Both the position numbers and the translations under genes were made by a program. 64,000 nt of DNA. Source: Plazaster borealis. Lineage: Eukaryota; Echinodermata; Asteroidea; Forcipulatida; Labidiasteridae. The stretch covers positions 14,450,663-14,514,662 of the forward strand of contig CM037469.1 of assembly GCA_021014325.1 (NCBI GenBank). Reading direction: 5' to 3'. Below, one piece after another: positions 1 through 12,700 of the stretch. Positions within the stretch are counted from its first letter, which is position 1. The number at the start of each line of letters is the position of its first letter. The notes under the pieces are model-generated. The model saw nothing but the letters and a program-made list of their open reading frames with translations, searched no databases and was not told the origin of the DNA.

Positions 1-394
1 TTTGGTAATTGGAACCCACTGTTTATTTCAATCCTATAGGCCTATAGTTGTAGATATATACTATAAAACCATGCAGGTAGAATTCTACCTCCATGATAAA
101 ACTATCTGTGAAAATTTCATTTCAAAAGGTGGTAGCGTTTTTGAGATATTGCCGAAAATCTGGAGCGGTTATGTCCACGCAGGAAGAATAATCTGCAATT
201 GGAATACACAATCTGAGAAACGTTACCATCAGTAACGCTTCTCAGATTCAATTTTTGCGGGATAACCGCAGTAATTCTAAGTGAAAAGTTTCTCAAAATG
301 CAATATATTATCTAAAGCTGCTGTACTTCTCTACCTCCATGGTTCGTATTGCCATTAATTTTCAGAGTCATTACCAAACGTAAACAGAACCTTT
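1..394 (-). repeat. TTAA MITE family A, copy 1 (cut by window edge)
   Basis: Reverse-orientation copy of a roughly 390-bp non-autonomous DNA element that recurs eight times in this window. The visible end carries the family terminus (ATTACCAAACGTAAACAGA...CCTTT), and the interior holds the family's central inverted repeat around 205-250. It has no coding capacity. The small reading frame at its start is a by-product of the repeat. Confidence 0.75.
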
Positions 395-851
395 CAGTGC
401 AAAAACTGATTTAGTTTTTTAATCATTCAAATAAAAACCGATTTAGTTTGTTAATCACTCAAATAAAAACCGATTTAGTTTTTCAATCATTCAAATGAAA
501 ACAAATTAAAAGGGTTCGGGCCCCAACCTAGTCACTCTTACTATCATTTAGCAAGCCAGGTCGTTAAACTAATAATCGATTTGGTCATCCGATATAATAT
601 CCAACCGATAAACTGGATCAAACCCATTGACGTCATCCTTTAAGCTACATAAACAATGACTAAAAACAACATTTCCGTTTGCTAATAAACGCCATGTCCG
701 GACTCTCCCCTCGCCACATTTCATTGTCTGTGGTGAGTTTTGATATGAGTCAATGACTTATTCACCACCCAAGTTGAGTTTCTGTCCCAACTAGGAATAG
801 GCTTGTCTATAGTTGCGGTATATAACAACTTCAGTCTGTGCAATGACCGTT

Positions 852-1005
852 ATGGACTGTGCAAGGGTTGAAGTCTCGCGCGAATTAATTTAAACATTTG
901 GACCCGTTAAAGCGAGCGAGTTTGTTTCCCTAACCCTAACCTTAACCCTAACCCGAAAGTGGTCCCAAAAATGTTCGAATAACGCGCGAAATTTGCACGG
1001 TCTAT
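852..1005. repeat. Short foldback element with CCCTAA-like core
   Basis: The ends are inverted copies of each other (ACTGTGCAAG... at the left, ...TTGCACGGTCTAT at the right), with ACATTTGGACCC and GGTCCCAAAAATGTTCGAA as inner arms. The loop contains four near-telomeric CCCTAA units at about 928-954. It is a relative of the foldback at 25,926-26,071. Confidence 0.6.
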
Positions 1006-1034
1006 GGCTGCCCAACTACAAAAATGAGACAATT

Positions 1035-1260
1035 GTTAATCAAGGATGTGCAATAACATTGGTATAGATTGAACATTTAAATGTTCACGACTTTGCACAA
1101 AGATGGACACGGTGGAAAACATCCCTTGAAATACGTTGGTCTGAAATAGTTTTTGAGAAATAAATACAGGATTTAGTTTTGATCTTGCGAGTCCGAAATG
1201 AACAGTGAAAACAGTGATGTGGTTTTTCACTTGTAATTTCTTGTTATTGTTGGGTCACGT
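1035..1260 (-). repeat. MITE family C, partial copy
   Basis: Diverged fragment in reverse orientation of the element seen complete at 31,815-32,148. It shares the stretches about gaAACATTTAAATGTTCA and a TTTTTGAGAAATAAAT core. Boundaries are uncertain. Nothing coding is visible between it and the neighbouring repeats. Confidence 0.45.
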
Positions 1261-1645
1261 GAAGTGTGGCTACGTAGGCTCAATTTCACAAAGAGTTAAA
1301 GATTGATCTTAAGTGCAAATCAATCTTATTGCTAAGTAAAGTGTGATGTCAAAATGATCACCATGGCAACACCGACAACCCATCTTAAAGATGAAGCTTA
1401 GTGCTTTGTGAAATCGACCGCTGGTCGTCGACTTGGACTAACGACGGTTATAAAGAGGTTCTGCCTATAAAGAGTACATTCTGAAGTTCAGAATCTCATT
1501 TCTGTTTGTGGTTTTTTGTTTTGTTGTCCTCTTATAACGACGTTCCTGTTATAAACAGGTAATTTCGACAGTCCCAGCGATCTTTTTATAACGAGAGTTG
1601 ACTGTATTGGTATACTGTCCTGTACATTACAGAATCATCTTTTAA

Positions 1646-2012
1646 AGGGATTGTATACGTTTGGTAATTGGAACCAACTGTTTGTTTCAATGCCATAAAA
1701 CTAACCTGTGAAAATTTCATTCAAAAGGTGGTTTTGAGATATTGCCGGAAATCTGGAGCGGTTTGTCCACGCAGGAAGAATAATCTGCATCTGGAATACA
1801 CAAATTGAGAAGCATTTACTGCAGTAACGCTTCTTAGATTCAAATTTTTGGGGATATAAAAGTGATATCTTTTTCCATAACCGCAGTAATTCGAAGTGAA
1901 AAGTTTCTCAAAATGCATTATACTATCCGAAGCTGCTGTAGGCCTACTTCTTACCAGGTAAGTTTTTATTGCCATTAATTTTCAGAGTCATTACCAAACG
2001 TAAACAGACCCT
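1646..2012 (-). repeat. TTAA MITE family A, copy 2 (complete)
   Basis: Complete copy bounded by TTAA on both sides (1,642-1,645 and 2,013-2,016). Termini are AGGGATTGTATACG and its inverted partner ending CAGACCCT. A central inverted repeat (about 1,800-1,850) is typical of the family. The TTAA duplication suggests piggyBac-type mobilisation, which is inference because no transposase lies in the window. Confidence 0.8.
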
Positions 2013-2580
2013 TTAACTTGTCTTATCAAAGACGACTACTTTGCGAAATGAACGTAAAAGGTTGCATGACAAATAATACATATTGTTCTTTGGGAATGTT
2101 AGTGTGTTTGCCAGTGGTTGTTCGCTTCATATTTGAGTACTGTATCCCAAAGAACTGGCGAGATACCCCTACAACTTGAAAGTAACTGGGCTCCCTTCCA
2201 TTTTGAAAAACATATCATTACAAGTGATTAGAACTAAATGTTTCAGAAGTTTCTGGAATATAGCTAACAGTAGGCCTAAATACATTTTCAGTAGAATATT
2301 CATATTATTTAAAGGAACATTACAGAATTTGTTTTTGCTAACACAACAGTTGCTGGCGTTATATAATCCACCATATACATACATGCATGAATAAAACGCT
2401 CATGAGCGATAAACTCCAATCGGAAATTAGTTTTATTTATTTCTCATAAAATATGGCATTTCAGACAGAAATATTTCTAGGGATGTTTTCTACTATCATC
2501 ATCATTAGACCGTGTAAGTTTTATGTAAATCTGTGATCTTAAAGAAAATTTTAATTACCAGTTCTGTAACGTTTCTTTAA

Positions 2581-2964
2581 AGGGTCTGTATACGTTTGGT
2601 AATGACTCTGAAAATGAATGGCAATGAACACTTACTTTGTAAGAAGTACAGCCGCTTTGGATAGTTTAATGCATTTTGAGAAACTTTTCACATTCCGAAG
2701 TATACTGCGGTTATGAAAAAAATATCACTTTTTATCCCAAACAATTTTAATCTGAGAAGCGTTACTGACGTTTCTCAGATTGTGTATTCCAATTGCAAAT
2801 TATTCTTCCTGCGTGGACATAGCCGCTCCAGATTTTCGGCAATATCTAAAAAACGCTACCACCTTTTGCAATTAAATTTTCACAGGTTAGTTTTATGGTA
2901 TATACAACTATAATAGGATTGAAACAAACAGTGGGTTCCAATTACCAAACGTATACAATTCCTT
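2581..2964 (+). repeat. TTAA MITE family A, copy 3
   Basis: Forward copy starting AGGGTCTGTATACGTTTGG directly after a TTAA (2,577-2,580). The right end is mutated, with TCAA where TTAA is expected. The central hairpin arms AATCTGAGAAGCGTTACTG / CGTTTCTCAGATT are present at about 2,749-2,782. Confidence 0.78.
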
Positions 2965-3437
2965 CAAGAGAAATTTCAGATTAAGCCTATTCATATTATT
3001 TAATTGAAGATGCGGGCATGTCCCACTCCCCAAACGGTGGATGTCTGTGTTTTTACCCAATGTATATCATGGGGTGTGTTTTTAATTATAAGGAAAATAG
3101 ATTAAAGATAAATTGAGTTTCCATGGCCACACGGTGTTTGGTTTTAACAATTTGAAGATGATACAAAAGCATGAATTGCAGAAACCTAACACAGGAACTA
3201 CCAGCCAGGGTAGCGCTGAGTTCGTCATCTTAAAATAATAAAACACCGGTGCGTCTATACGCAAACCCAGGCACCATGCAGCGCTACTCAACACACTGCC
3301 TACTCGACCCAGGAAACGGTAGCAATGTAGACCTGGTCAAGGAGTGCCGTGCGTGGGCCTTTTGACAACAAACTTATCCCAAGTTTAAATAACAACTCAT
3401 AAAACCCAACCTTATAGTTACCCAGCAAAGTCAATCC

Positions 3438-3445
3438 TATATAAG
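3438..3445 (+). promoter_or_regulatory. TATA box of the LILKA-repeat protein gene
   Basis: TATATAAG lies about 150 bases upstream of the ATG at 3,589, in the only non-repeat DNA upstream of the gene. A start of transcription near 3,468-3,475 and a 5' leader of about 115 bases would follow. The TATA motif is seen; the start site is inferred. Confidence 0.5.
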
Positions 3446-3588
3446 CCGAGGTTTGCTAGAGAGAGTAAAACACAATCCATCTCGACCTGCTCCAGCAAGA
3501 CTTACTCCAAACCACATTCCGAGAACCTCAGTGCATTATTCTCAGCAGGCGTTTTGAAATCTGGTATAATACACAAAGTTAATTGACA

Positions 3589-3780
3589 ATGACTTGTAAG
3601 ATACTCCTCTTGGTCGTGGTGATTGTCTTGGTGACTGCCATCGCAACTGGAGGATGCATGATGTTGTTCACCAACATCTTCGGATGCAAGGACAAAGGAG
3701 GAGATGGTGCCATGATGAACTCCACGGAAAGCATGCCTGACTACGAAGAGGAAGTCATGTCTTCAGAAAGTTTTGCTATT
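3589..3780 (+). CDS. LILKA-repeat protein, exon 1
   Basis: Encodes residues 1-64: a strongly hydrophobic N-terminus (KILLLVVVIVLVTAIATGG), a Cys/Met-rich link and an acidic stretch. It ends in phase 0 at a strong donor GTAAGT (3,781). Confidence 0.75.
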
Positions 3781-6700
3781 GTAAGTACAGGCTTTTTATA
3801 ATATTATCCTGAATAAAGGCCATATGCACAAACGCCATCTTAAAAAAATATACCGCAATGCATGTTGGGAAACCGATTACAGTTAAAAACATAAATCAAG
3901 CTGCCAATATGGACGCCATGCTGTAGTTTACATATTCCAGGTTTTATATTTGTGTACAGTATTGCTTCAAAATCAGCGCGCCAAGATGGTTGCCGCGGGT
4001 TGCTTGGACTCGGATTTCACCCAGAATCCTTTGCGTGCCGATCATGCGCATTTGGACATGCATTGGGCTATTCTTATGACTACAATAGTATTTTAGAAAC
4101 ACAAGAAGACATATCATGAAAATTACAAATGTAAACCTACACAAGTTGCCACTTCTCTTTGTTATGCTTTTCAGCGAAAGGAAACACGCCATGATCTACA
4201 ACCTTTCTTGTAGTCCATGATCTATGAATCGGACCATCTTTTTGTTTAAAGGCACTGTAGACGTTTGGTAATTACTCAAAATATATATTTGCATAACAAC
4301 TTACTTGGTAACGAGCAACGGAGAGCTGTTGATAGTATAAAACATTATGAGAAACGACTCCCTCTGAAGTAACGTAGTTTTTGAGAAAGAGGTAATTTCT
4401 CACAATAATAAAAGACTTCAGGCCTGAAGCCTTTTATTCCTACCAGAAAGCACACAAATTTGTACAACAAGGGTGTTTTTTCTTTCATCATTTTCTTGCA
4501 ACTTCGATGACCAATTGAGCCCAAATTTTTACAGGCTTGTTAATTTATGCATAATGTTGGGATAGGCCTACGTGAGAATATTGGTCTTTGACAAAATACC
4601 AAACGTGTTCAGTGCCTTTAAGTGTCACTTCCTGTTATTCAGTGAATTTGCATTTCTGACTTACTTCCAAGCAATGAATAGGCCTACTACTCAAAACAAA
4701 GTCCCAGACTATTTACCTCCCAGTCTCGTTTTGGTTTACGTATACTTTATTTTGTAATTTCAGCTGCCAACAGATGGAGATGAGATGATAAATGTCGACG
4801 GTCTGTTTCCCGACTCTATGGGTGATGATCTCAAGTTAGAACTCATCTTGAAGGCCTTGGAATTATTGAAGGTACAAAAAGAAATGTTATGTATTATTGC
4901 TATTATATTTTTGTCTGGCAATGAAAGCAAGGATGGCTCATAAGTGAGCTTAATCACTGTAGCTCGCAAGCCTGAGGGAACCTGTAAACACGGGTGCTTG
5001 CTATGTGAAAACCAGAAACACCGGGGTTAACCCCTGCTCTTCAACGATAAGTGTTTTTATGGGTTCTTTTACATGATCGACCAGTCCTAGTACACGGGAT
5101 CCATCCGAAGGACAAAGCAATTATGGTAAAGTATCTTGCTCAAGGACACAAGTGCCACACTCGGGACTCGAACCCACACTGATCAGAAACACCAGCGCTT
5201 GAGTCCGGTGCTCTTAACCGTCCGACCACGACACACCACAACCGATAAATGTTTACTAAACGTAAAGTTTTATAGCCAAATGTGTTGATGGCAGAGTCAG
5301 TTAATTTAGGTCTACGATCCATTTCCGGATTCATTTCCGGCAAATAAGCGCGGTAAATTTAAACGTTGCGTTACTCTATTTCGCGCGAAATTTCATGCTC
5401 CTCAAAACAGTCATGCAATTTCACTTGTGTAAGCAATTGTTCTTGTGCGTCATGTGATTCAAAAAGATAACAATTCAATTTATCAATCCACTATACAGCA
5501 TTCAAATTTACAGCATCTTTTTGCATAAATCTGTAGACCCTAGTTGCGCTAGCCTGAACATCTGACGTCACATTTCGAGGCGGATTAGACAGGGGACCGG
5601 TCTATAGTTGCGCCTATACTCAAAATGAATGCGCTAAACAAAATTAATGTCGATTTCCTATTGCTAAAAGAACGGTCGTAGTTGAATATAATGCTACGTA
5701 AATTTGCATGCCATAAAGTGAAATTGAATGACGGTTTCAACTGAAGGTGCAAAATTGCTTTAATACGAATGCATGTGAGTGAAATAGGCTGGGATTTCTT
5801 TTTTGCCGCAAATGACCGGGAAAACCTATATTAATTCAAAGTGAAAACCCGAGCATCAAACAAATAAAACACATTGCCAAGGACATCGGTTTTCTTTAGA
5901 CCGACTTTATAAAAGTGACATTTTAATTCTGTCTTAATGATGATTGATTTTGTATTCTAATATCTCTAGACCCTAGATAAAGATGATGTCCATAGATGGT
6001 TACCTCGCCACGATGAGATGACGGAAGAACTCAAATTGAAATTGATTCTTAAAGCCATCTTGCTGCTAAAAGTAAGTTTTAAAGACATTTTATGTTGACA
6101 AAATCAATGTTCTTTAATAGTTACCGGTATTTGTTCTGTTTGTTTGTTTTGTTTTTGTTTTTGTTTTTGTTTTGTTTTGTGGGGTTTTGGGGGGTGTTTT
6201 TACTATAATTTCAATAAATCGGGTCTGAATTTGAATAATAAATGTAAATTATTTGACTTGCAGGAAAAGAAATTGACGTCAACTTTTTCTGGCCATCTGG
6301 TTGCCGATTTGAAACTCACTTTGATCCTCAAAGCCATCCACATTCTACAAGTAAGTTGGTGATAATATTATTATTTAACATTATACATTAAATGTACAAA
6401 AGCTTCTTCCTTTTCTTGTTGTTGTTGTTCTTCTTCTTCTTTTTCTTCCTCTTCTTCTTCTTCGTGTGGCACGTATTTCGATCGAGCTCCGTAGTAAGTA
6501 GAAATATTTTAGCTTTTAGACCTCGTATGGTCCTAGTTCTTTCACTAGGTTGTAGATTATTGTTTATTGATTAGGCTAGACCGGCCTGCCCTTGATTGGT
6601 GTTTTCAATTTGCTGTATTTCGAGGGTAATTTTTCCAAAATATCTGCTAAAATTTACAGCTAGGCTGGCCCCCATGGCCAGTCAAGCAGAACCCTCCATT

Positions 6701-9700
6701 CAGGGGCAGTCGGGCGTGAGCACGGCTGCCCCTGCAAAGACCACTGTCCAAGGCAACGAGCCTTTCAGCAGTGTAACCAGGAACAATGGGGTTGCCTTTA
6801 AAGCTACTGACAATATCCCCATTCAAAGCTACATTGATGCTTTTGTTACTCACGTTCCACCTAAAGATGTCGTCTCTGCCTCTCGTATTTCCAATGGCCG
6901 AATTGCCATTTATTTGAGCTCGAGAGCGGCAGTCGTTGACGCTACCAATTACGGTCTGAGACTCGGTGATTCCTTTCTCGAGCTCACTCCGCTCAATAAA
7001 CCTACTACTCGGCTTACTCTCTCAAATGTGTACCCCGAAATTCCAAATAACGTTCTTGCTCACAATTTATCTGGTTTCTGTAAGGTGGTGTCTCAGATCC
7101 GACCCATACCCCTAGGCTTCAAAAACAAAGAGCTGTCACACATAATGTCATTCAGAAGACAAGTCCAGGTTCTTCTCAATGGAAATGTCACTCCTCCCGA
7201 TCACATTAATTTTACCTATGCTGGCGTTAATTATCGTGTCTTCCTGTCTACCGAGTCGGTCAAGTGTTTTAACTGTGGGGAATACGGCCACATCAGCCGC
7301 TCCTGTAAAAAAACCAGCAGTACAGCACCTTCCAATGACACTGGCAATCCACTTAAGGGGCCTGCGGCCTTCATTCATGGAAACAAATCTGACCCCAAAC
7401 ACCCTCCCAAGAACCCCAAACCCACTGGACCGCCGGCCCCCCAAAAAAGTGTTCCGCCAGCCCCCCGGCCCACCACCCCAACAGCCCCCCCGGGTAGACC
7501 GATAGACCCAGCGGGGCGGGTTTGGCCCCCGGGCGGTCCGCCCGAATTGGCTGCGCTTTCCAAGAAGCGAACATCGGGCGCGGCCCTTCCCACAACTACC
7601 GCCTCTAATAAGCGACCACCCCCCTCTGGTCCGTCCTCCTCTGTGACAGGATCCAGAAAGAGAGCCTCTACTGTCTCCCCCCCAACCTCCCCCTCCCCTG
7701 GACCATCGACGTCCGCTTCGGATGTCACCAGGCACGACAGTGCTCCCACTTCCTCCCACCCTACCTCTTCCCACCAATCCTCCTCATGTAATCTAGGTTC
7801 ATCATCCGACCCCACTCTCTCGATCTGGGGGTCCCCTCCTGCCCCCTCAAGACTCTTTTCCGAAGTCATCTCTAAGCGGAAACAGTCCCTCCCAAACCCC
7901 CAACCACCCCTAACCTCGTTCCCCTAAAGTCCCCCGCACCACCCCGCAAACTGGCCAAAAACTACAACCCCAATGCAAACGTCCTCCCAGACCTTTCCCA
8001 GGCCCTCAGTGCCACATCTCCCTCCGTATCCACGCCCCTCTCCAGAGCGGGTGGCCCTGCGACCGACTCGGAGCATTGGGATGACACACAAACCACTGAC
8101 GAAGAAACATCTATCTCCGCCGATTCACTATCCACATGTAAGGGACCCCTTTCCAATGCGGAACTTATCCAATTTCTCACCACCGTCAAAGCCCGAAAAA
8201 ACCAGATTTTATCGCTCGCAAATTCACCGCAAACATTCCTGGACTTGTCAAACAGCTCAAGCCTATGCGAAACAGTCCCCTACTCCAAAAAGCATGCAGC
8301 AGAGGATTCAAAAGCTGATCAAAAACTTGACGTGTAACTCCTTTCCCAATGGATCCTTATACATGTATTAGAACCTTTTTATTTTCACTAACAATGACAC
8401 TGTCACTGCTAACTCTCAACACCGGGGGGTGCTCCTCATCCACCCGGAACGCTGCCTTTCAAACATATATCGAAAGGCTTCATAATGACCCCGATATCGT
8501 TTTCCTTCAAGAGACCAACAACCTCAGCGAAAATTGCGGTTGTTGGAAACTCTGGCCGTACACTCCTTATTGTGCTCCCAGCCCAGTCCGGGGCTCGGGA
8601 GTAACAACCCTCATAAAGAACAAAAATATCATAGTTTCCGACTCCCAAGTTTTGTTCGAAGGCCACATTCTTTACCACAAGATTGTTTTTAACAATAGCC
8701 TTCACCACATGTACAATGTGCTAGTAGTGTATTAAGTGTAATGTGCACCCCCATTGCACGTGCAGTGGTGCAAGTGGTGCACCCCCAAAAAATGTGCTGC
8801 AAAGTGGTGCACCCCCAAAAAATGTGCTGCAAAGTGGTGCACCCCCATTGCACGTGCAGTGGTTCAAGTGGTGCACCCACGGTTCAAGTGGTTGATGGTG
8901 CACCCCTATTGTGTGTGCCTATGGCTGCAAGTGGTGCACATGGTCTATTGTGTTGCGTGGGCCTATTGTGTGTACGGTAGTGTTTGATGGTTCAAGTGGT
9001 AAAGTTGTTTTGGTTGAGTGAGCACCCGAGACCTGTGCACGGAGAAACGTACGATGAATAGCTTGGTGGGAACAAAAGGAAAACACTAATGAAGATCGGG
9101 CGTATAGTCTGGCATCTAAGCTTGAATTAAAGTGGCTGACACTGTGCTTTTTGGGAGTGACCGGACCACTATACAAATTGATGAGCGGGCGTATCTCCTG
9201 GCGCCGGGGCTTGAATTAAAGTGGCTGACCCACCATACAAATGACGAGCGGGTGGTGCCGAAACTTAAATTAAAGTGTCTGGCGCTGTATTATTTGGTAG
9301 TGACCCACCATACAAATTGAAGTTCCGACCAAAGAAAGTTTGAGTAAGACATGTAACATATTTAAATCCTGGTTGCCTGAGGAATAACCAAAACAAACAA
9401 CCTTGATCATAATGCAGGATGAGTTTGAAACCACAGTGACCGGCCCCACCATACAAATTGACGAGCGGGCGTATCTCCTGGCGCCGGAGCTTGAATTAAA
9501 GCGGCTGACCCACCATACAAATGACGAGCGGGCGGTGCCGAAACTTAAATTAAAGTGGCTGGCGCTGTATTATTTGGTAGTGACCCACCATACAAATTGA
9601 AGTTCCGACCAAAGAAAGTTTGAGTAAGACATGTAACATATTTAAATCCTGGTTGCCTGAGGAATAACCAAAACAAACAACCTTGATCACAATGCAGGAT

Positions 9701-12700
9701 GAGTTTGAAACCAAAACATGTTGTGCAACCTTTCATCACGTTACCTTAGGAATGACCAAAACAAGATCTCTGGCTTTGATGAAGACAAAAAAAATAAATA
9801 AAATGTTGTGCCACTTTTAACTACGGTTGCCTTGGGAATAACCGAAACAAGCATCTTGAAACTGCGCCCTGGTCTTATCGTCTTGGAGATGTACACAACA
9901 AGCAAATCCCTCTTCCACCACCTGGTAGGGTTTATAAAGCTGCCCTGAGCCTGCTAGAGTCACGTAAAATACATTGACAAGTCCGATTTCCAACTCTGCG
10001 AAATGGATACAGATTCTGCTTACATCGCTATCTCCGGAGAAAGTATAGAGACCATCGTCAAGCCCCACATGACTGCTGAATATCAACGCGAAAAGAGCAA
10101 CTGGTTCCCGAGGGAGGATACAGCAGAACACCGTGCCTATGACAAGCGTACACCGGGATTATTCAAGATTGAATGGGAAGGCGCTGGCATCGTAGCTCTG
10201 TGTAGTAAATCCTACTATTGTTATGGACAAACGTCAAAAGTGAGCTGCAAAGGACTGAATAAGCGCAACAATGACATTACCAAGGAAAAGTACCTCGACG
10301 TCCTGCAGTCGCGTCAACCCGGAGAAGGAGTCAACCGAGGATTTAGAATGAAGGGTGCCTCCATGTTTACATACAATCAAGTGAAAAGTGCCTTCACTTA
10401 CTTCTATCCGAAGAGGAAGGTGGCTGAAGACGGCGTGTCAACTACCTATCTGGACATTTAAACATTATCCTGAGCACATAAAAACGAACTTTAAGCTGTT
10501 TTTTCACGAAACACAAAACAAAACTCAAACAAAAAAAATAAAATAAATTGAAGTTTTTACAAAGCGACGAATCTGCGCAGTAGCCAAAACTCGGTGGTAT
10601 AAAAATTGTTGTTGTTGAAATTTGAGCTTCTTATATAAACTGCTGATTTGAAAACTTTACACAATCGGATGGTTTAATTTCAGCCACTAAAATGAAAAAC
10701 GATTTCTTTATTCATGAAGAAAGTTGCATTCTGGAAGTTGCGACTGTTGTTATAAAAAATATTTTAAAAAAATTGCAAATTTTTGACACATTAGTAAGCT
10801 GGTGGTTTATCCTTAAAAAAATTCAACAACAACAAACACAACCACAACCCCCAACAAAAAAAAAAAAGAAGAAAAAAAAAAAACCCATCCCAAAACATTA
10901 AATTGTTTACTATCTTTAAACAAAATGGGTATCCGTCTTAAAACACCATATTTGTTTATGTTATTGTTAACTATTGATTGATTGATTTTTTTTTTCATTT
11001 CATTCTTTATTTGTGTTTTAATTGATTCATTTGCTGAATTATTATTATTATTATTTTTTTTAATTTTTGTATTTATTTATTTATTTTATTTTTTTTTTTT
11101 TTTTATTAAATTTTTTTTTGTATTATTTTTTTTTTTATTTTTTTATTTTTTTTTTTCTGGTTAAAGAAACACCGATGTCAGTAGAAGGAAAATAATTAAA
11201 TAAACAAAACAAAATAGAAATGAACACAGAACTAGTCAACTTGTTTCCTTGTGTCCTTGTTTATTTATTCTTTTCATCTAAAGGATTTAAATTACATTGA
11301 TAAAATTTTACTTAAAAGGTCCCGACATCACAAAGTTCCAGTCATTTACCCAAATGGACGTGGCACTTAAACATCCCTTTACTTGTGTCATCTCTGGTCC
11401 GACGGGGTCGGGCAAGACTGTTTTTACCAAGCGGCTGTTTACTTCTAAAGGTATAATAGACCCTCCTCCTGATAATATTATTTGGTGTTACGGAGAATAT
11501 CAAAATGGTTATGACCATATGGCTAGTCTGGTTCCTGAGATACGATTTGTTGATGGCATCCCCCCTGACTTACTTGAGTCATTGGATCGCACGCAAAGAA
11601 ATGTTATTGTAATAGATGATCTTATGTCAGAATCGGGCAACAATAAAAAGTATCTGAACTATTTACTAAGGGTAGTCATCATAGAAACCTTTCTGTTATT
11701 TTGATATTACAAAATCTTTTCTATCAAGGGAAGGAAATGAGAACAATAAGCCTGAATTCCCACTACATGGTTCTATTCAAAAATCCTAGAGACGCTTCAC
11801 AAATCAATCATCTCGCTAAACAGATGTATCCCAATAAATCTAAATTCTTGGTAGAAGCTTACCGAGATGCTACCCTAAACCCCTACGCTTACCTCTTTAT
11901 AGATCTAAAGCCGACAACTTCCGAAGAGATGCGACTCCGAACAAATATATTTAGGGGTGAATTTCCAATCGTATATGTACCTAAGGTATAAATAAGGACT
12001 GTTTGTTGATAAACAAATCATTTGAAGATGACGAAGCGACTGCATAAGCACGCTCCCTATCTCCACGTGCTGGTTAAGGGAACCCACAAACAACGTCATG
12101 GTATAATTCAAGGGGCTAACAACGAATTTATGAAATGTCTATGTGAGTGCGCCCTCAACGTCCTGAATGGTAATGTACCTTTGAAACCAGCCGACAAGAA
12201 GAAACTTAAAAAGTATAAACATCACCTTAGGACTCTTACCAATAAAAAAATTAGCACCCAGAAGAAAAGAAAACTCTCAGTCAAAAGGGTGGATTTCTTG
12301 GAGCTCTACTTACTCCAGTGTTAAGTGCTTTAGGTGGACTTTTGTTTAAGTAAATATGGAGTACGCCAAGAAAATGATACTTGTCCCGCAGGAGACTCTG
12401 ACCAAACTTCAATCAGCGAGGCGTATAGAACAGACACCTACGACCCGCGTGGTACATAGTATAGATGATGAGATGCGGAAACTACTTGAAAGACAAGATC
12501 TAACTGACGACCAGAAAATCAAGCTTTACAACCAGACTCTTCAACGGTACATGGAGTTAAATAAGCAGAGGATGGCCCCCTTAACGATGACTATGAAAAT
12601 GGACAATGATATCACGGACGCTCCAACCAAGCTGAAGCATGAGCTTCCAACAAAACCCACCAATATTAAAGTTCCCCTGAATGAGGAACCCGGGGAAGAG

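Noticed and set aside
928..954. Chromosome end
   Set aside because: Only four telomere-like units, inside a foldback element, with unique sequence on both sides.
6392..6574. Leu/Phe-rich frames at 6.4 kb and 24.5 kb
   Set aside because: Translation of TTC/TTG/CTC microsatellites.
7148..7869. Long - strand frames of 209 and 164 codons opposite LINE ORF1
   Set aside because: They mirror the Pro/Ser-rich codons of ORF1 (CCN read backwards gives Gly/Arg-rich protein) and have no motif.
8741..9176. Cys/His/Pro-rich frames in both Polinton ends
   Set aside because: They come from GTGCACCCCC repeats in the terminal inverted repeats and appear in mirrored form at 20.2-20.5 kb.
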